From IMG/VR virus record IMGVR_UViG_3300021964_000556, positions 1 through 23,422 of that record: a stretch of 23,422 nucleotides of DNA. One strand, written 5' to 3'. The position numbers and the translations under genes are program-made. Shown piece after piece: positions 1 through 7,977 of this stretch. Position 1 is the stretch's first letter, and each line of letters starts with the position of its first letter. Origin of the DNA: a virus. Below the pieces are notes generated by a model. That model did not search any database. It was not told the DNA's origin and saw only the letters and a list, made by a program, of their open reading frames with translations.

Positions 1-91
1 CCCTAGTTGCCCAAAACACTACTTTGTGTAGTTTTTCAATGTCCAGCGGCTCCTGCCTGCCGTCACGTTTGGTTACTAAGATTTGTGTCAT
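1..91 (-). CDS. nrdA: ribonucleotide reductase large subunit, N-terminal fragment cut by window edge
   Basis: The first 30 codons of a protein begin at an ATG at 91 and run off the left edge. They read MTQILVTKRDGRQEPLDIEK and continue with LHKVVFWATR. This is the opening of the ATP-cone of class I ribonucleotide reductase alpha subunits (pattern VxKRDGRxExxDxxKxxxxxxWA). NrdA reduces ribonucleoside diphosphates to supply dNTPs for phage replication, and it is common in T4-like phages. A GAGG Shine-Dalgarno lies 5 bases before the ATG, just after the stop of the upstream 142-codon gene, so the two probably share a transcript. The catalytic part is outside the window. The match is clear but short. 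Confidence 0.8.
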   Translation of the reverse strand, partial: MTQILVTKRDGRQEPLDIEKLHKVVFWATR

Positions 92-98
92 TTTTGCC

Positions 99-527
99 TC
101 AATTTATTTTGTGTTCGAACATGGACGATTCCATGGTGCGTGTTATGCGAAACTTTTGCGTGTTGATATTTAACATCTCGCCTGGTGCCCAATTAAGAAT
201 ATATATTCCCTGATTCACCTGGACTAAATTGTCCCCTTCATCTGTCTCAAGTAGGGTTAAATCATTGATATCGGGACGATTCATCAACAGTATAGTATAA
301 CTGATCCCTAGACTTTTTGCAAGACTACAGTATATACCATCGGCAAGCAAATCCCAGGGATCTGGCCACTCTTTTACGGTATCCCAGTGCAGATAGTGTA
401 AGGAGATTGGAGCCATCTGCCACCAATCGTTTACATTTTGCAGTGCTTGTTCTAATGAGTTGTCTAAGTTATCAAGTCGAAGGCTATACCAAGAGATCAA
501 CAGATCGTCATTGTTATTTGGCCACAC
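99..527 (-). CDS. unknown small protein upstream of nrdA
   Basis: A 142-residue acidic protein rich in Trp, Asn and Asp, which I do not recognise. It has no signal peptide, no membrane segment and no cysteine cluster. The start is a GTG at 527, four bases after the stop of the fibre gene (TGA at 531-533). GGGGTGA at the end of that gene serves as its Shine-Dalgarno, and no in-frame ATG occurs before residue 38. It lies between a fibre gene and nrdA on the same strand. Its C-terminal third (NWAPGEMLNINTQKFRITR) is mixed polar and suggests a soluble globular protein. No function is proposed. Confidence 0.7.
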   Translation of the reverse strand: MWPNNNDDLLISWYSLRLDNLDNSLEQALQNVNDWWQMAPISLHYLHWDTVKEWPDPWDLLADGIYCSLAKSLGISYTILLMNRPDINDLTLLETDEGDNLVQVNQGIYILNWAPGEMLNINTQKFRITRTMESSMFEHKIN

Positions 528-530
528 ACA

Positions 531-2114
531 TCACCCCAGATATTCTACTGTGTATTTGAATGTTCCTGCATCAGTTGCAGTGTATTTTACTGAAATTGTT
601 GTACTACTTTGTTCAACACTTAGTACCAGACCAGTTGTAGCGTTTTCACTGTATTCGTCAGTGTAAATCAGTGTCCCTGAACTGTCATCTGTGTCTTGCC
701 CAACTACATTTAATACACCCATACGCAGTGCATAACTCACTGGATCATAAAAACTGTAGCGCACAGAGAACACTGGTGCAGTTGTACTTGTCATTGTGAA
801 AATTGTGGTTGCACTAACTTGAGTAGTAAGGCTTACAGTTTTTCCAACTTCACGGGCATATGATCCAAACTTATAGCGTTGTCCTTTATCAAGTCCAAAT
901 GCATCTTTGTTGTTTAAGGCAATTCGAGCATAACTTGCATCATCAGCATCACTGCGCTCAAACATATCACCAACGCTTACATTGTCATCACCGTTGATGT
1001 TAATTACTGGTGTAATTGCACTTCCTGCTCCTGAGAAGTTATTGCCAACATCAAGGAAGATGTTGTATCCACTCATGTTGTTGCTTACGGCACCAATTGA
1101 AATACCTTCACCACGTATATTGTCAAATAAACTTTGTGTTACACAAAAACCTTGTGGGCCTCCTGATACCGGTGTTCCTGTACCGATCAAAACACCTTGA
1201 TACAGTGTAGTAAAACGGCTGTTGTTTACATTTATTCCTTCGATTTGTTCGTCGGCGTCGAAAGCGTAAGTAGCATTACTAAACTTACAACGCTCAAATA
1301 CAATACTACTAGTTACTATGGTAGCAGTACTGCCAAATCTAACCAGTGCAAGGTCAGCGGCAGCAGTTCCAAGGTCAGATTGTGCCAATGGTCCTTTAAA
1401 GTCCACACTTTCAAAAATCATGTGTGTAGCATCTTCAATTAAAACTGCGGTAGTTGATTTTGCAGTTTCAAAACACAAACTTGCTATCTCTATATCAGTA
1501 GGCGGTGTTGCACTTGAATCGCCGATGTTACTACCAGTTTGTTGTAAACTATCCGCTGTCTGCATGACGTAGTTCCCACTTGCACCACTAGCAAGTTTTA
1601 TAATACTACTGCTCGATCCTTCACCATACAAACGACAAAATGGTGGAACCTTCAATGGTTCTGTTACTAGATAAGTACCTGCTGGAAAGAATAGACTGCG
1701 TCTAATTTCGCTATTAGTCTCACGACAAAACAATTGAAAGAGTGCCCTGTTAATTGCTGTTGTATCATCGGTGCTGCCGTCGCCGGTTGCGCCAAAGTCT
1801 TTTACACTTGCAAAATCGTCAATCTTACGTTGTAATGTGCGACTAACTGGTGCGCTTGCACTTGGACCGGTTTGTACCGTATATCCAGCAGCTTCGCCTT
1901 TATATGTGTAACTATCTGCCAGGCCAAGTATGTCACTATATTGTGTTAATACTTCGGTATTGCCTACAGCAGGAGCACCTTCAGCAAGGGTGCCATTACC
2001 GATGTAAAGTTTTCTTTCGTCTATTACCCAACCAAATTCTGCACCTGCAAGTTGTGGTAGATTATCGCTTAAACCTTTACGGTGTGTTATACGTGATACT
2101 TGAACTATTGCCAT
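531..2114 (-). CDS. tail fibre / tailspike protein with pectate-lyase-like beta-helix
   Basis: A 527-residue virion protein. Residues 1-60 (AEFGWVIDERKLYIGNGTL) match the short N-terminal module seen on many phage fibres, with its typical xEFGxxxDxxxLxIGNG pattern. From about residue 102 (SVKDFGATGDGSTDDTTAIN) begins the pectate-lyase superfamily domain of tailspikes, a right-handed beta-helix, with FFPAGTYLV and CRLYGEGSSS as the next family landmarks. It probably extends to about 400. The last 100 residues form a separate Ser/Thr-rich beta domain that may trimerise or bind the host surface. GGAGAG lies upstream of the ATG, preceded by ATAAATAC at 2135-2142, so I infer late expression. Whether it degrades polysaccharide or only binds it cannot be told from sequence alone. 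Confidence 0.85.
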   Translation of the reverse strand: MAIVQVSRITHRKGLSDNLPQLAGAEFGWVIDERKLYIGNGTLAEGAPAVGNTEVLTQYSDILGLADSYTYKGEAAGYTVQTGPSASAPVSRTLQRKIDDFASVKDFGATGDGSTDDTTAINRALFQLFCRETNSEIRRSLFFPAGTYLVTEPLKVPPFCRLYGEGSSSSIIKLASGASGNYVMQTADSLQQTGSNIGDSSATPPTDIEIASLCFETAKSTTAVLIEDATHMIFESVDFKGPLAQSDLGTAAADLALVRFGSTATIVTSSIVFERCKFSNATYAFDADEQIEGINVNNSRFTTLYQGVLIGTGTPVSGGPQGFCVTQSLFDNIRGEGISIGAVSNNMSGYNIFLDVGNNFSGAGSAITPVININGDDNVSVGDMFERSDADDASYARIALNNKDAFGLDKGQRYKFGSYAREVGKTVSLTTQVSATTIFTMTSTTAPVFSVRYSFYDPVSYALRMGVLNVVGQDTDDSSGTLIYTDEYSENATTGLVLSVEQSSTTISVKYTATDAGTFKYTVEYLG

Positions 2115-2134
2115 CTAAAATTCTCTCCGATAGC

Positions 2135-2142
2135 GTATTTAT
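2135..2142 (-). promoter_or_regulatory. T4-type late promoter candidate for the tail fibre gene
   Basis: ATAAATAC on the minus strand, 20 bases before the fibre ATG, differs only slightly from the T4 late -10 element TATAAATA. It overlaps the last codons of the nuclease gene. The same core recurs upstream of other late-type genes in this window. Confidence 0.6.
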
Positions 2143-2846
2143 GTGTTTGTGTAGTATAGTTCAACTCGTTTCCACCACTCCTGTCGCCATTTTTCAAACT
2201 CATTGCCTTCGATGACGAACTCTTGGTATTGTGGTTCGCCGGTAATAAGTCCTGCCTCATCCATGTCTGGTTTAACACACATTAACACAACACCTTTGCG
2301 AATGTTTGTGCCATACACTTCATTGTGTGCTTCGGCATAGGCACACAGTTGCAGTTTGTAGTCTTCAATCCATTCTTCTTTCTTGGGCTTGTTACTTTGC
2401 TTAAAGTCTAGTATGCTTTCTTGGCCTTTATGAATGCCCACACAGTCAGTAGTACCTGCATACACGTCAGGAAAGTACAAAGGTACTTCAACGCCCCAAT
2501 ACTCATCAACATTACACAAGCCTTCACGAATAACAGTTTCAGCCATCATATGACTTGCCCAACTAAATGGGTTACTGCCACGTGGCTTGATCTCTCCATC
2601 CAGCACATAGTGCTCAAGGTATGTGTGCATCCTGGTGCCGCGGTTTGCGGCTTCAGTGGTTATCTGTTGCGCACGTTCGTGTCCAACACGACGTTTCCAA
2701 TTCTCCAGTGCAATCTTTTTCTCTTCAGGTTTGGTTTTGTCCAAGATTGTTGTAACACTGGGTACTGGGTTACCATTGGGTGTGTTATAATGACGTTTGC
2801 CGTTGATGTTTGTTCTTGAGAGTGGGTTATAATCAAATTTCATCAT
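2139..2846 (-). CDS. PD-(D/E)XK exonuclease, RecB/Cas4-like
   Basis: A 235-residue nuclease with the PD-(D/E)XK motifs in order: GTRMHTYLE (about 70-78), GVEVPL with E120, GTTDCVG with D134, ILDFKQ with D147 and K149, and KLQLCAYAEA (Q166, Y170), the QxxxY motif of RecB/Cas4-type enzymes. These residues bind the metal ions that cut DNA, so a role in recombination, end processing or host DNA degradation is likely. No four-cysteine iron-sulphur cluster of Cas4 is present. Two consecutive ATGs (2846 and 2843) begin it, 10 bases after the radical SAM stop, with no clear Shine-Dalgarno. Its 3' end carries the promoter of the fibre gene. Confidence 0.85.
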   Translation of the reverse strand: MMKFDYNPLSRTNINGKRHYNTPNGNPVPSVTTILDKTKPEEKKIALENWKRRVGHERAQQITTEAANRGTRMHTYLEHYVLDGEIKPRGSNPFSWASHMMAETVIREGLCNVDEYWGVEVPLYFPDVYAGTTDCVGIHKGQESILDFKQSNKPKKEEWIEDYKLQLCAYAEAHNEVYGTNIRKGVVLMCVKPDMDEAGLITGEPQYQEFVIEGNEFEKWRQEWWKRVELYYTNT

Positions 2847-2855
2847 ACTAGTTTA

Positions 2856-4451
2856 CTATAGGTCGTTAAAAATATCAAGGAATTGTGGATAAACTTTGGC
2901 AAAATTTGTGTTCCTGTGCTTGTCCCGTAGAGATATATCAGTTTGCAAAGATTTAAGAACATACTGTAGATCTTTTGCAAACATGTATTCTTTTACTGAT
3001 TGCCAATCTTCGGTCAGTGAATTATTTTGATTACCGAGCCAAATACAATGCTCGTCGATTAACTTTGCAAATCTGTTTTTATGATGCAATGGCAGAGTCT
3101 GAACGTTATAAAAATCATTGTTCTTTAGCATGATTTCAATTTCAAATTTTGAAATATCGAGGATCTTACTATTGTGCCATTCCTTTTGCAATTTGATAAT
3201 ACTTTCAAGGCTTAAAAAACTTATCACACTGGAAACTCTAAGATCAATCGCTGGGCATTGCGTTTTTATTGTGATAAAATTTTGTGCAACTGTGTGCCAA
3301 TCTGCTCCATGTCTGATATAATTAAATGCACTACCTATGCCATCAAGACTAAAATTTACCCTGACGTTTTCAAATTTATTCCATAAAGCGCAAATGTCAT
3401 TATCTTTGTGTTTAATGGTGGTACCATTGGTGTTGTATTGTAGTTTTGCACTGTTGTTTGCAGTTCGAAGTAGGTGATGCAGTATTTCGTAATGTTCGTC
3501 TTGAATTAAAGGTTCGCCTCCTGCAAATTTTAATTTTTGCACATGGGCACAAGATTTTTTAATGTTTTCTACAACATCTTTCATTTCATTCTTTGTTACC
3601 ATTGCGTCCAAATTGTCATTGTACCCGAAAAGTTTCTTTTCTTCACGTGCAAGTTTACTACTGGATACACCGCTGCAGGTTCTACACATTAAATTACAAA
3701 CATTATTCATTGCAATTTGAGCTTCAACATACTCTAAATTTATAATAGTGCCATCTGCTTTTGTATTGGCTAAAGATTTTGCTATTACATCTTTCCAGTT
3801 TTTGTTATAGGATTGTCTTTGGCTTTCTAAACCTGCATCTTCTATTTCATAACATGCCCTACATGCCTCAATGAGTTCTCCGTTGATCATTTTACGCCTG
3901 GCTGTCCGAAAATTTTCATTGTTATACACATCGTATATGTCTTCTTGTCTAATGTTTCCAAGCACAGACTTATCATCAGTCAAGCAACATAATCTAAGTT
4001 TTGCATGGGTGTCTACGAATAAATGTGTCCAGGCCCTGCCACAAAATGAATCTCGTTTGGTAACACTTTTTGTAAATGGCAAATCGACAATGCTGTATTC
4101 GATATTAGTTGTGTCTTTAGAAAATAATTTTTGTGCTTGTAACAATTCTTCTGCAATATTTTTATTACCTGATATAACATGAACAAAACAATTTGTAATA
4201 TCTAGTTCAGTAAGAAACTTTTGCAGGTATGCAATAGTTTGTCCAAGATTTTCGCCGTAAGAATCATAAACATCATTACAATCTTGCACAATGATTATAC
4301 GTTGGTTTGAAGAATATGCGTCGCGACGATTATCTTTTAAATGATTATACAGTGTATTAATAACACTTTGGGTATAATTTCCTATAAAAAATGGTCTACC
4401 TATAACATGATATAACTCAACAATATCATCAAGAATTTGTTTATTGTGCAT
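2856..4451 (-). CDS. radical SAM protein with N-terminal twitch (half-SPASM) domain
   Basis: A 531-residue protein. The 4Fe-4S/SAM motif CNLMCRTC (Cys 252, 256, 259) lies unusually far in, and the core continues with LKFAGGEPLIQ (about 314-324, the GGEP SAM-binding motif) and YNTNGT. Before the core comes a second cysteine set: FCGRAW (C137), CC at 155-156 and CRAC (C197, C200). This fits a twitch/SPASM-type auxiliary cluster placed before the core, as in the N-twitch radical SAM family. The first 120 residues form an extra alpha/beta domain. The substrate is unknown; such proteins often modify peptides or sugars. The ATG at 4451 is preferred to a TTG one codon earlier. The gene is visibly AT-richer than its neighbours and looks like acquired cargo. 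Confidence 0.85.
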   Translation of the reverse strand: MHNKQILDDIVELYHVIGRPFFIGNYTQSVINTLYNHLKDNRRDAYSSNQRIIIVQDCNDVYDSYGENLGQTIAYLQKFLTELDITNCFVHVISGNKNIAEELLQAQKLFSKDTTNIEYSIVDLPFTKSVTKRDSFCGRAWTHLFVDTHAKLRLCCLTDDKSVLGNIRQEDIYDVYNNENFRTARRKMINGELIEACRACYEIEDAGLESQRQSYNKNWKDVIAKSLANTKADGTIINLEYVEAQIAMNNVCNLMCRTCSGVSSSKLAREEKKLFGYNDNLDAMVTKNEMKDVVENIKKSCAHVQKLKFAGGEPLIQDEHYEILHHLLRTANNSAKLQYNTNGTTIKHKDNDICALWNKFENVRVNFSLDGIGSAFNYIRHGADWHTVAQNFITIKTQCPAIDLRVSSVISFLSLESIIKLQKEWHNSKILDISKFEIEIMLKNNDFYNVQTLPLHHKNRFAKLIDEHCIWLGNQNNSLTEDWQSVKEYMFAKDLQYVLKSLQTDISLRDKHRNTNFAKVYPQFLDIFNDL

Positions 4452-4458
4452 CAAGTAA

Positions 4459-4803
4459 TTATTTTAGGTCGGCCGGCAATGCATTTTTTGCCATTTTTTC
4501 CACTGTGTCTTGTGCTTGTGTGACTGTCATTGTATTTGAGACTTTTGCGTCTGATCCGCCACCGGCAAAAATAATTTCATCGCCGGTTACATTTACAATA
4601 ACATTGTTTAGAGGTTCCTGGGTAGCCAGATCGCGCAGTTGGCTATCTGTAATATTAACACCCATATCGGATGCCATACCCAGAAATGTTGGAATACTAA
4701 TTTTGAACTCTGTGCCTGTATCATCAGCACGGCCAAGCAAGAATTCGCTGAGTGCAACGAGTTGTTGTTTCTCTACGGCTCCAGCAAATTCCCAAAGGCG
4801 CAT
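4459..4803 (-). CDS. unknown 114-aa protein
   Basis: A small soluble protein, not recognised. It starts MRLWEFAGAVEKQQLVALSE, with a helical N-terminal half, a central segment (IPTFLGMASDMGVNITDSQL) that may form a helix-turn-helix-like pair, and a short beta stretch (NNVIVNVTGDEIIFAGG). Its ATG directly follows the stop of the acidic coiled-coil gene (TAAATG, no gap), so the pair is translationally coupled and may act together in the virion or its assembly. The reading frame is well supported by this tight spacing. Confidence 0.7.
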   Translation of the reverse strand: MRLWEFAGAVEKQQLVALSEFLLGRADDTGTEFKISIPTFLGMASDMGVNITDSQLRDLATQEPLNNVIVNVTGDEIIFAGGGSDAKVSNTMTVTQAQDTVEKMAKNALPADLK

Positions 4804-5607
4804 TTATCTACGAGCTCTTCCGAGACTCGCCTCTAGATCTGATTCTGGCTCTTCAGCATCAACATCCACATCAACTTCAACATCACCGGCGTCGGTGTCT
4901 ACATTCATGTCCATGTCCATTTCGCCTTCACCAGGCACAACTGGTTCTTGTCCTGTTAGAACGCCTTGTGCAGATTCGAGTTGTCCCTTGGCGTTCTGTA
5001 GGTTGCCTACTAGTCCTTCTAGTGCTGTTGTTGCTTGATCGCGGAACTGTTGTGCTTGACTTGTACCCACTTCGTTCTTGATGCTTTCAACAAGTGCAGG
5101 AAGATCTTTATACTCCATATCGGTGATATCTTCAATCATATCCTGTACTCGGTCAACCATGTCTTGTGCAGCAAGAACAACCTGTGCTTGCTGAATTTCA
5201 CTTTCCATGACTTTGTAACCTTTCTTTTTCTTGCCTTCTTTCTTCAGTAGAGCAACAGCAGTTACAGTTTTTTGCTCGTCAGGTGTAAGATTTTGTCCTT
5301 TCGATGCCTTGTCTAATGTAGATTTGGTTTTTGGATCATTCATGTCAATCGCCATTGGCGCATCCATTTCCACAATTGATTGCAGTGCTTGCTCCATGAA
5401 AATAGCACGAAGGTATTTTGGATTACTTTCACTGGTATGGAAAGATGTGCTATTACGATATTCGTTGATGGTTGATCTTACTTTTTTAAGCATTTCTAGT
5501 GCTTGCACTTGGCCGATTGCACTTAGGTCCATTTTCTTTTCAAAGTAACTTTCAAAAACTTTCTGTGATTTCTGTACGCTACTTGATTCCAAGTCTTGAA
5601 GTTTCAT
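4804..5607 (-). CDS. acidic-tailed coiled-coil protein, possible virion assembly factor
   Basis: A 267-residue mostly helical protein. It is Gln/Lys/Glu-rich with likely coiled coils over residues 5-60 and 120-215. A strongly acidic low-complexity tail runs over about 227-250 (EGEMDMDMNVDTDAGDVEVD and more Asp-Val repeats) and ends in a basic GRARR. Helical bodies with acidic tails are seen in phage scaffold or internal core proteins, but I see no signature that proves this. The ATG at 5607 is chosen over an in-frame start 14 codons upstream because AAAGGG lies 9 bases before it and CTAAATAC at 5630-5637 forms a promoter-like site. It overlaps the preceding gene by 29 bases and abuts the next. 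Confidence 0.7.
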   Translation of the reverse strand: MKLQDLESSSVQKSQKVFESYFEKKMDLSAIGQVQALEMLKKVRSTINEYRNSTSFHTSESNPKYLRAIFMEQALQSIVEMDAPMAIDMNDPKTKSTLDKASKGQNLTPDEQKTVTAVALLKKEGKKKKGYKVMESEIQQAQVVLAAQDMVDRVQDMIEDITDMEYKDLPALVESIKNEVGTSQAQQFRDQATTALEGLVGNLQNAKGQLESAQGVLTGQEPVVPGEGEMDMDMNVDTDAGDVEVDVDVDAEEPESDLEASLGRARR

Positions 5608-6085
5608 TCTCGAATCCCTTTTGTTGACAGTATTTAGCCAAATTAACACATTTATCTAATTGTTTCTTTATGCCAACTGCTTGACTGCGACTATTGTACA
5701 GTCTATCAAATAGTACACCTTTTTGAAAACTATCTGTTGATCCTTTAATGCAATTAACAAAATGAACAATTTCCATTTGTTTGTAGCCAAGTTGTTTATC
5801 ACACTCTACAATGCGATTTTTGTATCCTATTAATTTGTACTTGTCAAAGATGCACCAACTGAGTGCGTTCTTTGTGTTGTTTAGTACAACCTGTTCTACC
5901 TTATTCTTATAAACAACGCATTCTTCAGAATGCTTTACAATGGTGTATTCGCCAAATACACTGATACTGTTGCCAGCATCGATGATAGCATTGGGATTGT
6001 CAATGAGATGTTTTTGTGCTAGCCTTGCAAGTGCGTCTGCGGCTTTCTTTTTGTTTTTTATAGAACGTAGTTTGCGAGAAGCCAT
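5579..6085 (-). CDS. unknown basic 168-aa protein
   Basis: A Lys/Arg-rich protein of 168 residues starting MASRKLRSIKNKKKAADALA. The basic N-terminal helix could bind nucleic acid or the head/tail scaffold. The rest has a small beta region (NSISVFGEYTIVKHSEECVV) followed by helices (CDKQLGYKQMEIVHFVNCIK). I do not recognise a family. The ATG at 6085 follows AGGA and overlaps the end of the upstream membrane-protein gene by 28 bases; an in-frame start at 6127 would double the overlap. The 3' end overlaps the next gene, so the three genes 6318 to 4804 form one unit. Confidence 0.65.
   Translation of the reverse strand: MASRKLRSIKNKKKAADALARLAQKHLIDNPNAIIDAGNSISVFGEYTIVKHSEECVVYKNKVEQVVLNNTKNALSWCIFDKYKLIGYKNRIVECDKQLGYKQMEIVHFVNCIKGSTDSFQKGVLFDRLYNSRSQAVGIKKQLDKCVNLAKYCQQKGFENETSRLGIK
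5630..5637 (-). promoter_or_regulatory. late promoter candidate before the acidic coiled-coil gene
   Basis: CTAAATAC on the minus strand, 22 bases upstream of the ATG at 5607, has the spacing of the other late-type sites here. It lies inside the preceding reading frame, so chance occurrence is possible. Confidence 0.45.
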
Positions 6086-6318
6086 CCTATTATTCCTACT
6101 AATGTAAGCATTATTCCGCCGCCCCATTGCATAACCTGATCATTGCGTCTTGTGGTTAGTTTATGTACGCAGTCATGCACTTCGTCTACTGTTTCTTCAA
6201 TTTTGGTAATTTTTGCGTCCATCGTTTCAAGTTTTGCTTCCATAAACTTGTAACGTTCGGCACACAGCTCAACGTGGCTTTCAAGGCTCTTCTTTTCTAT
6301 TGCTGTGGTTTCAACCAT
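6058..6318 (-). CDS. small coiled-coil protein with C-terminal membrane anchor
   Basis: An 86-residue protein. Residues 5-58 form an amphipathic heptad-like helix (MEAKLETMDAKITKIEETVD), followed by Thr-Arg-Arg and one hydrophobic segment at about 65-86 (GGGIMLTLVGIIGWLLANYV) that ends the protein. This layout, helix then a single C-terminal membrane segment, resembles haemolysin XhlA-like phage proteins that accompany holins. A role in lysis or membrane attachment is therefore possible, but it is inferred only from architecture. GGAAGG precedes the ATG by 6 bases, and ATAAATAC lies at 6337-6344. It begins the run of genes down to 4459. Confidence 0.75.
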   Translation of the reverse strand: MVETTAIEKKSLESHVELCAERYKFMEAKLETMDAKITKIEETVDEVHDCVHKLTTRRNDQVMQWGGGIMLTLVGIIGWLLANYVL

Positions 6319-6336
6319 GTTATTCCTTCCAATAAT

Positions 6337-6344
6337 GTATTTAT
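6337..6344 (-). promoter_or_regulatory. T4-type late promoter candidate for the membrane-anchored coiled-coil gene
   Basis: ATAAATAC on the minus strand lies in the short gap between the stop at 6346 and the ATG at 6318, followed by a strong GGAAGG Shine-Dalgarno. Its position outside any reading frame makes it one of the better promoter candidates in the window. Confidence 0.6.
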
Positions 6345-6345
6345 T

Positions 6346-6837
6346 TTACACAACGCCGAAGGATATGTTAGCACTTATACCCTCAGTGATCAAATACGGG
6401 TGAAAAAATCCGTCCTTATAGGTTTCGCCAAGCCCTACAATCATTGGTACACCTTCGCAATCGCTTTTGAGTATGCCTACTGGATCGTTGTCTTTCCAAA
6501 ATATTGCTTCCTGTTCGGTTTCAAACTGAAAGCACCATACTTTTTGATCTTCAATGTAAAAGGTTGTGACAGGTGTTATGTTCATTGGTTGGCATCGTAA
6601 ACTGATGCACTGCATTATGGTTTCAAAGTTGCGTTGTTGATTGCGTTGATAGTTCCAGTCAGCATCACTGAGCTCACTGTTACGTCGATAACTTTTTACA
6701 CCAGTTGGTGTTATATCAAATTGTGTTATTACTTCTACACCACTGCTCATAAGATGTCTCTCTTTTGCATCAAACAAACGACGGTAAACTGTTTTGCCGC
6801 CGTCTGGTGATTCATAAATGTATTTAGGCGTCGGCAA
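6346..6837 (-). CDS. unknown 163-aa phage protein
   Basis: The N-terminus PKYIYESPDGGKTVYRRLF is followed by an alpha/beta protein with several aromatic residues and no obvious active site. I do not recognise it. There is no in-frame ATG before residue 30, so translation most likely starts at the TTG at 6837, with GGAA 8 bases upstream; this overlaps the end of the oxygenase gene by 14 bases. An ATT or ATA a few codons further in cannot be excluded. Co-transcription with the oxygenase pair above is likely from the overlap. Confidence 0.65.
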   Translation of the reverse strand: MPTPKYIYESPDGGKTVYRRLFDAKERHLMSSGVEVITQFDITPTGVKSYRRNSELSDADWNYQRNQQRNFETIMQCISLRCQPMNITPVTTFYIEDQKVWCFQFETEQEAIFWKDNDPVGILKSDCEGVPMIVGLGETYKDGFFHPYLITEGISANISFGVV

Positions 6838-7342
6838 CCTTAAGTTTCCATGCTACTGTTACACGAAGTTCTGTGCAATGACGGCTTGGTTCCATACCAG
6901 CATGTAGTATTTTGCTATCAAACATCACTGCTGTGTTCGGCGTTGGGTATTGTTGACGTATTTCCAATCCGTCTTTGTCAAACCACACAGTATTTCCGCC
7001 CCAAACTGGATTCCAGTTTTTATTTGCATAATATAAGACAGTGTAGTATTTGCCTTCTGGAGCATCAACTACATCCTGATGTAGACTACCGCATAAGCCA
7101 GTGGTTTGTCCATTAGCGTACACCCTGCTGAGTTCAAATTTTTTGCCTGCGTCTTTCTCAATTTGTTTTAATAATGTGTCTGTAAACAATGGATCATCGT
7201 CAAGGTCCAGCATCCAAAAGCCTAGCCCACTGCTAACACTGCGCTGTCCAAAATGCCACCCTTTTGCATATCTTGTTTTTACAAACACTTCTTCTGCTTG
7301 CTCTTCACTTAGCCAATTGTCTGCTACATCAATTTCAATCAT
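6824..7342 (-). CDS. 2-oxoglutarate/Fe(II) oxygenase, prolyl-hydroxylase-like
   Basis: A 172-residue protein with the double-stranded beta-helix facial triad: HQD (H88, D90), H147 in SKILHAG, and R160 in LRVTVAWK to bind 2-oxoglutarate. The spacing and the GGNTVWF and YPTPNTAVMF segments match P4H-type hydroxylases. These enzymes use Fe(II), oxygen and 2-oxoglutarate to hydroxylate a target; the phage substrate is unknown and may be a virion or host protein. The ATG at 7342 follows GAGGT by 6 bases and overlaps the stop of the preceding oxygenase gene by 8 bases. The two oxygenases are therefore made from one message. Confidence 0.85.
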   Translation of the reverse strand: MIEIDVADNWLSEEQAEEVFVKTRYAKGWHFGQRSVSSGLGFWMLDLDDDPLFTDTLLKQIEKDAGKKFELSRVYANGQTTGLCGSLHQDVVDAPEGKYYTVLYYANKNWNPVWGGNTVWFDKDGLEIRQQYPTPNTAVMFDSKILHAGMEPSRHCTELRVTVAWKLKVADA

Positions 7343-7973
7343 TTTTTACCTCTACAATTTTACTGTTTGCCGCTACCACGTAACGGTTCTTGCCTTCTGC
7401 GCTGGTGTATGGAAGTTGACTATGGTAGATAAAACTAGGAAACACCAATAACAATCCATCCTTGTTGTTGATGTCAATACTGCTTTTTGTAGTCATCCAC
7501 ATTGTGCCTATGTCAAAGTAACTGCTGTTAAGAGCATTATAGTACCTTGTAAGTCCATTTTTGGTTTCATTGTTGCTGTCGCCAACATCAATGTAGTAGA
7601 TACAACTCCAACTGCTGTTACCATGTATGTGCTTGTCGTGATGCGCACCAGGACGGCAAATGTGGCACCAACTTTCGTGTACTTTTACAGCAAGTTGCAT
7701 GCCTGCGTCCCACTTGCCTTCGTTGGCCTTGCTAGCACTTTTCCAAATACTTTGATTAACAAACTCAGCAAGGGCTATTACGCTTGGATCTTCAAGATTT
7801 AAAAAGTTAAATGCACTTTCGTACAAGCCATGCTTTGCACCGGGCGCAACTCCACTGGTGCTGTTGTTCTGCTCAAGTAGATGGCAAATTTCTTTCAGTC
7901 GGTCTTTGTGCGTGTCAGCATCTTCCCATTCAAACCCATAAAAGGGAACGCTGAATTCATTGATTTCTAACAT
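7335..7973 (-). CDS. putative 2-oxoglutarate/Fe(II) oxygenase (2OG-FeII_Oxy_5-like)
   Basis: A 212-residue protein. HIHGNSSWSCIYYID (H115, H117), GLLLVFPSFIYHSQLPY (H184) and NRYVVAANSKI (R197) reproduce the HxHxxSxxSxxYY ... FPxxxxH ... R layout of this oxygenase family, which is frequent in marine T4-like phages. It probably hydroxylates an unidentified target. The ATG at 7973 has no Shine-Dalgarno. TTAAATAC ends only 4 bases before it, and the terminator of the upstream gene lies just before that. It may thus be leaderless or depend on read-through. It overlaps and likely couples to the second oxygenase gene. Confidence 0.8.
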   Translation of the reverse strand: MLEINEFSVPFYGFEWEDADTHKDRLKEICHLLEQNNSTSGVAPGAKHGLYESAFNFLNLEDPSVIALAEFVNQSIWKSASKANEGKWDAGMQLAVKVHESWCHICRPGAHHDKHIHGNSSWSCIYYIDVGDSNNETKNGLTRYYNALNSSYFDIGTMWMTTKSSIDINNKDGLLLVFPSFIYHSQLPYTSAEGKNRYVVAANSKIVEVKND

Positions 7974-7977
7974 GACC

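Noticed and set aside
1-91. nrdA piece as a truncated pseudogene
   Set aside because: The frame is open to the window edge, so the truncation is due to the window.
4505-5038. 177-codon plus-strand open frame
   Set aside because: It is antisense to the 114-aa and acidic coiled-coil genes. Its Ser-rich composition is the shadow of their Asp/Val codons, and no Shine-Dalgarno is present.
6820-6827. CTAAATAC as a late promoter
   Set aside because: It lies on the first codons of the 163-aa gene (Pro-Lys-Tyr), after the inferred start codon, so it would not give a leader for that gene.
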